Positions 4,857 through 6,443 of a stretch of DNA of 6,443 nucleotides are shown here, piece by piece. Each line of letters opens with the position of its first letter. Within the stretch, counting starts at the first letter, position 1. Source of the stretch: an uncultured Clostridia bacterium (GTDB lineage: Bacteria > Bacillota_A > Clostridia > Christensenellales > Aristaeellaceae); NCBI GenBank assembly GCA_947165745.1, contig CAMVBO010000108.1:1-6443 (forward strand), in the 5' to 3' direction. The position numbers and the translations under genes were made by a program. The notes beneath the pieces are model-generated. The model was not told the origin of the DNA and made no database searches. It was given only the letters and a program-made list of their open reading frames with translations.

Positions 4857-5066
4857 TCCACTGACAGAGAAGCGGCGATGCATGATTGATACTAAATTCC
4901 ATCTAATCCATGCACATCTGCGGGTGCCTTTTTTGCCCTGGCTGTGCTTCGCTTCGGTCAACGATGCGCTGCATCGCCTCCCTCCGCTCAGCTTTGCCAG
5001 AACAAACAATCCACTCCGCATTTGTACATGTTTTAGAAGGAATTTAGTATGAGAATAGCATCGGTG
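4857..5066. other. Stretch without a recognisable gene
   Basis: This 210-base stretch between the coupled ORF and the bidirectional terminator shows open frames on both strands, but none has a family pattern or consistent codon use. It contains a small perfect hairpin CGATGC-GCT-GCATCG (4962-4976) without a T-tract. Near its end, AGAAGG precedes ATG 5049, but that frame runs through the terminator and into the antisense of the surface-protein gene. Confidence 0.5.
4912..4934 (+). terminator. Weak candidate terminator after the acetyltransferase unit
   Basis: GCAC (4912-4915) can pair with GTGC (4924-4927), followed by C and six T residues (4929-4934). The four-base-pair stem is short, so termination here is uncertain; the strong hairpin at 5067-5111 would act as a back-up. 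Confidence 0.25.
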
Positions 5067-5111
5067 AAAAAAGACCTGAAGCGAATTGGGTTCATCGCTT
5101 CAGGTCTTTTT
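5067..5111. terminator. Strong bidirectional rho-independent terminator
   Basis: GACCTGAAGCGA (5073-5084) pairs perfectly with TCGCTTCAGGTC (5095-5106) around a ten-base loop. The stem is flanked by AAAAAA (5067-5072) on one side and TTTTT (5107-5111) on the other, so it works on both strands. It lies 17 bases beyond the stop codon of the minus-strand surface-protein gene and also closes the plus-strand unit coming from the acetyltransferase. Confidence 0.92.
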
Positions 5112-5121
5112 AGAGTGTGTT
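5110..5121. repeat. Solo end of the palindromic repeat family
   Basis: The 12 bases TTAGAGTGTGTT are identical to the outer end of copy 1 (complement of 917-928). After this the match breaks (CAGAGGG instead of TCTAAAT), and no partner end is visible nearby. It may be a decayed remnant or the end of a related element whose other end has been lost. An exact 12-base match is unlikely by chance in a window this size, but it is a single short match. Confidence 0.35.
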
Positions 5122-5128
5122 CAGAGGG

Positions 5129-6443
5129 TTACCTGCGCTTTATCGCTTCGATCCGGTATTTCCCGTCCTGCTTGAACAGAACGCGGGTGTGCACCTTCTC
5201 GATGGCCGGGTCCATGGACTCCACCTTGCCATCGAACGAATCGATGATCAGCAGATCCTTGGCCCTGAGATCCTCGCGCCGGGTGACGCTCGCGCGATAG
5301 CCGATCACGGTGACAAAGTGGCGGCTTCCCGGATGGGTGATCGCCTCGACCATCAGGATCTGCGGCACACCCGCGCTGAGCAGATCGTACAGGCGCGCCA
5401 TCATGGTGTTGGCGCTGTAGTACTTTGCCGTCGCGTAGGTGAGCTTGCTGCTCGACCGGTATTTGCCTCTGGCATAGGACAGGCTCACCTTGGTGACGTT
5501 GTCCACCAGGCAGTACACATAGTAGTTGGCAAAGCCCAGGCAGTATCCGCTGTATTTGCCGGTGCCGTGGGGCGACGTGCAGATGGTGTCGCGCACCTGG
5601 CTTTCGTAGGCGAGGGGATCGACGGGGGTATTGACCACCTTGAACACCTCGCCCCGGTAGACGGCGAGCTTCATTTCGGGCGCCCAGCTCACGCGGAACC
5701 AGCCCCTCGAGCGCCCGTATTCGAAGGCCTTGCTGCCGGACGGGGCATGCGCGGTGTCGATGGGGCAGCCGTCAAAGGCGTTGTCCGCGATGAACGTCAG
5801 CGTGGCGGGGAGCGTGACCTCCCTCAGCCCGGATCCCGCAAAGGCGTTCCCGCGAATGGACTCGACGCCCTCGGGAACCGTGAGTGCTGTGATGGCGGCG
5901 TTGCCGGCGAACGCGCCGTCGCTGATCTCGGTCACCGGCGCGCCTTCGATCCTCGAAGGCACGGCCACGCTGCCGCCGGGGCCCTTGTACCCCGTGATGC
6001 TGCAACGGCCGCCGGAAATCACATAATCGAAATCGCCGGAGGCGGCTTTGACCACCTTTACCGCGCATTCGGCGGCGATGGAGGCATCCGCCTTGGCGGC
6101 AGCCCGGATCGTGGCGGTGCCCTCGCCCACGGCGGTCAGCCTGCCGTCCTGGTCGATGGCGGCCACCTGGGCGTCGCTGGAGGTGAACTCCAGGTCGGCC
6201 ATGGTCAAATCGGCCGCGTCGATCCTGACCTGCAGCGCCTGGCTGTCGCCCGCTTCAAGCGTCACCGCGTCGGGCAGGAGCGCCAGCCCGCCGGTCTCCT
6301 CGGTCACCTGGACGCGGCATTCTGCCACACAGGCGCTGTCGCCGTTTGCGGTCGCCGTGATCAGCGCGCTGCCGACGCCCACCGCTTTGACGATGCCGTC
6401 CTTGACCGTGACCACCGAGGGGTCGCCGCTCTGCCAGGTCACG
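5129..6443 (-). CDS. Secreted Big2 / BspA-repeat protein with a putative C39-like cysteine peptidase domain (C-terminal part)
   Basis: The 437 visible residues are the C-terminal part of a large protein; the frame is open at the window edge, so start and export signal lie outside. Numbered from 6442, residues 1-48 and 52-132 are bacterial Ig-like Big2 domains (VTWQSGDPSVVTVKDGIVKA; VGEGTATIRAAA). Residues 138-248 are a BspA-type LRR_5 block (GAPVTEISDGAFAGN, ITALTVPEGVESIRGNAFAG, LREVTLPATLTFIADNAFDG). Residues 255-437 form a compact domain with Cys301 in GYCLGFANYY, His375 in GSRHFVTVIGYR and Asp401 in LLIIDSFDGK. The order and spacing fit a papain-like fold of the C39-like type, which would make this a surface or secreted peptidase; this is inferred from motifs. 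The protein ends at RR without a sortase signal or membrane anchor, so any anchoring must be N-terminal. A strong terminator follows. Confidence 0.85.
   Translation of the reverse strand, partial: VTWQSGDPSVVTVKDGIVKAVGVGSALITATANGDSACVAECRVQVTEETGGLALLPDAVTLEAGDSQALQVRIDAADLTMADLEFTSSDAQVAAIDQDGRLTAVGEGTATIRAAAKADASIAAECAVKVVKAASGDFDYVISGGRCSITGYKGPGGSVAVPSRIEGAPVTEISDGAFAGNAAITALTVPEGVESIRGNAFAGSGLREVTLPATLTFIADNAFDGCPIDTAHAPSGSKAFEYGRSRGWFRVSWAPEMKLAVYRGEVFKVVNTPVDPLAYESQVRDTICTSPHGTGKYSGYCLGFANYYVYCLVDNVTKVSLSYARGKYRSSSKLTYATAKYYSANTMMARLYDLLSAGVPQILMVEAITHPGSRHFVTVIGYRASVTRREDLRAKDLLIIDSFDGKVESMDPAIEKVHTRVLFKQDGKYRIEAIKRR

Noticed and set aside
4689..5021. A 110-codon minus-strand frame over the gap and the acetyltransferase end
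   Set aside because: Its composition is unlike a real protein, there is no ribosome binding site, and it overlaps a better-supported gene on the other strand.
5049..5300. An 83-codon plus-strand ORF with AGAAGG before its ATG
   Set aside because: It runs through the terminator hairpin and then antisense to the surface-protein gene; the peptide has no recognisable pattern.

Overview
The window looks like a chromosomal segment of a GC-rich member of the Clostridia (Bacillota), probably from an anaerobic gut-type community. The support is the gene content (an iron-dependent alcohol dehydrogenase of the butanol dehydrogenase type, a Big2/BspA-repeat surface protein, a Tn916-type Xis remnant), the strong purine-rich ribosome binding sites and the sigma-A type promoters. 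Genus or species cannot be read from the sequence. No rRNA, tRNA or CRISPR array is visible.

Layout. Positions 1-540 (minus) hold the N-terminal part of an iron-containing alcohol dehydrogenase with its own promoter (-10 TATAAT at 591-596). Positions 541-1258 hold no complete conventional gene apart from mobile debris: a 166-bp palindromic repeat element (763-928) and an Xis-like excisionase gene on the minus strand (925-1155) whose stop codon lies inside that element. A textbook sigma-A promoter (TTGACA, 17 bp, TATAAT; 1196-1224) drives a small lysine/glutamate-rich coiled-coil protein (1259-1537), which ends at a clear terminator. An orphan 115-residue protein follows (1665-2012), then about 300 bp of apparent gene debris. 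This 1.2-2.3 kb stretch is visibly less GC-rich than its surroundings and reads as the relic of an integrated element.

Positions 2310-3974 encode a complete cofactor-independent phosphoglycerate mutase. All recognisable catalytic and metal-binding residues are present, but it begins with a classical Sec signal peptide, which is unexpected for a glycolytic enzyme. Its stop codon lies in the end of a second, shorter copy (3971-4051) of the repeat family, in inverted orientation. After that come an Sm-like/GNAT acetyltransferase fusion (4105-4758) and a 33-codon ORF overlapping its stop by ATGA. About 200 bp without a clear gene and a strong bidirectional terminator (5067-5111) follow. On the minus strand, 5129-6443 is the C-terminal part of a large extracellular protein: two Big2 Ig-like domains, a BspA-type leucine-rich repeat block and a C-terminal domain with a Cys-His-Asp arrangement like papain/C39-type peptidases.

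The genes do not form one pathway. The strongest points for a second look are the exported phosphoglycerate mutase with what may be a fossil internal start site, the palindromic repeat family that supplies stop codons to two neighbouring genes, the Sm-GNAT fusion and the putative Big2-LRR-cysteine peptidase.
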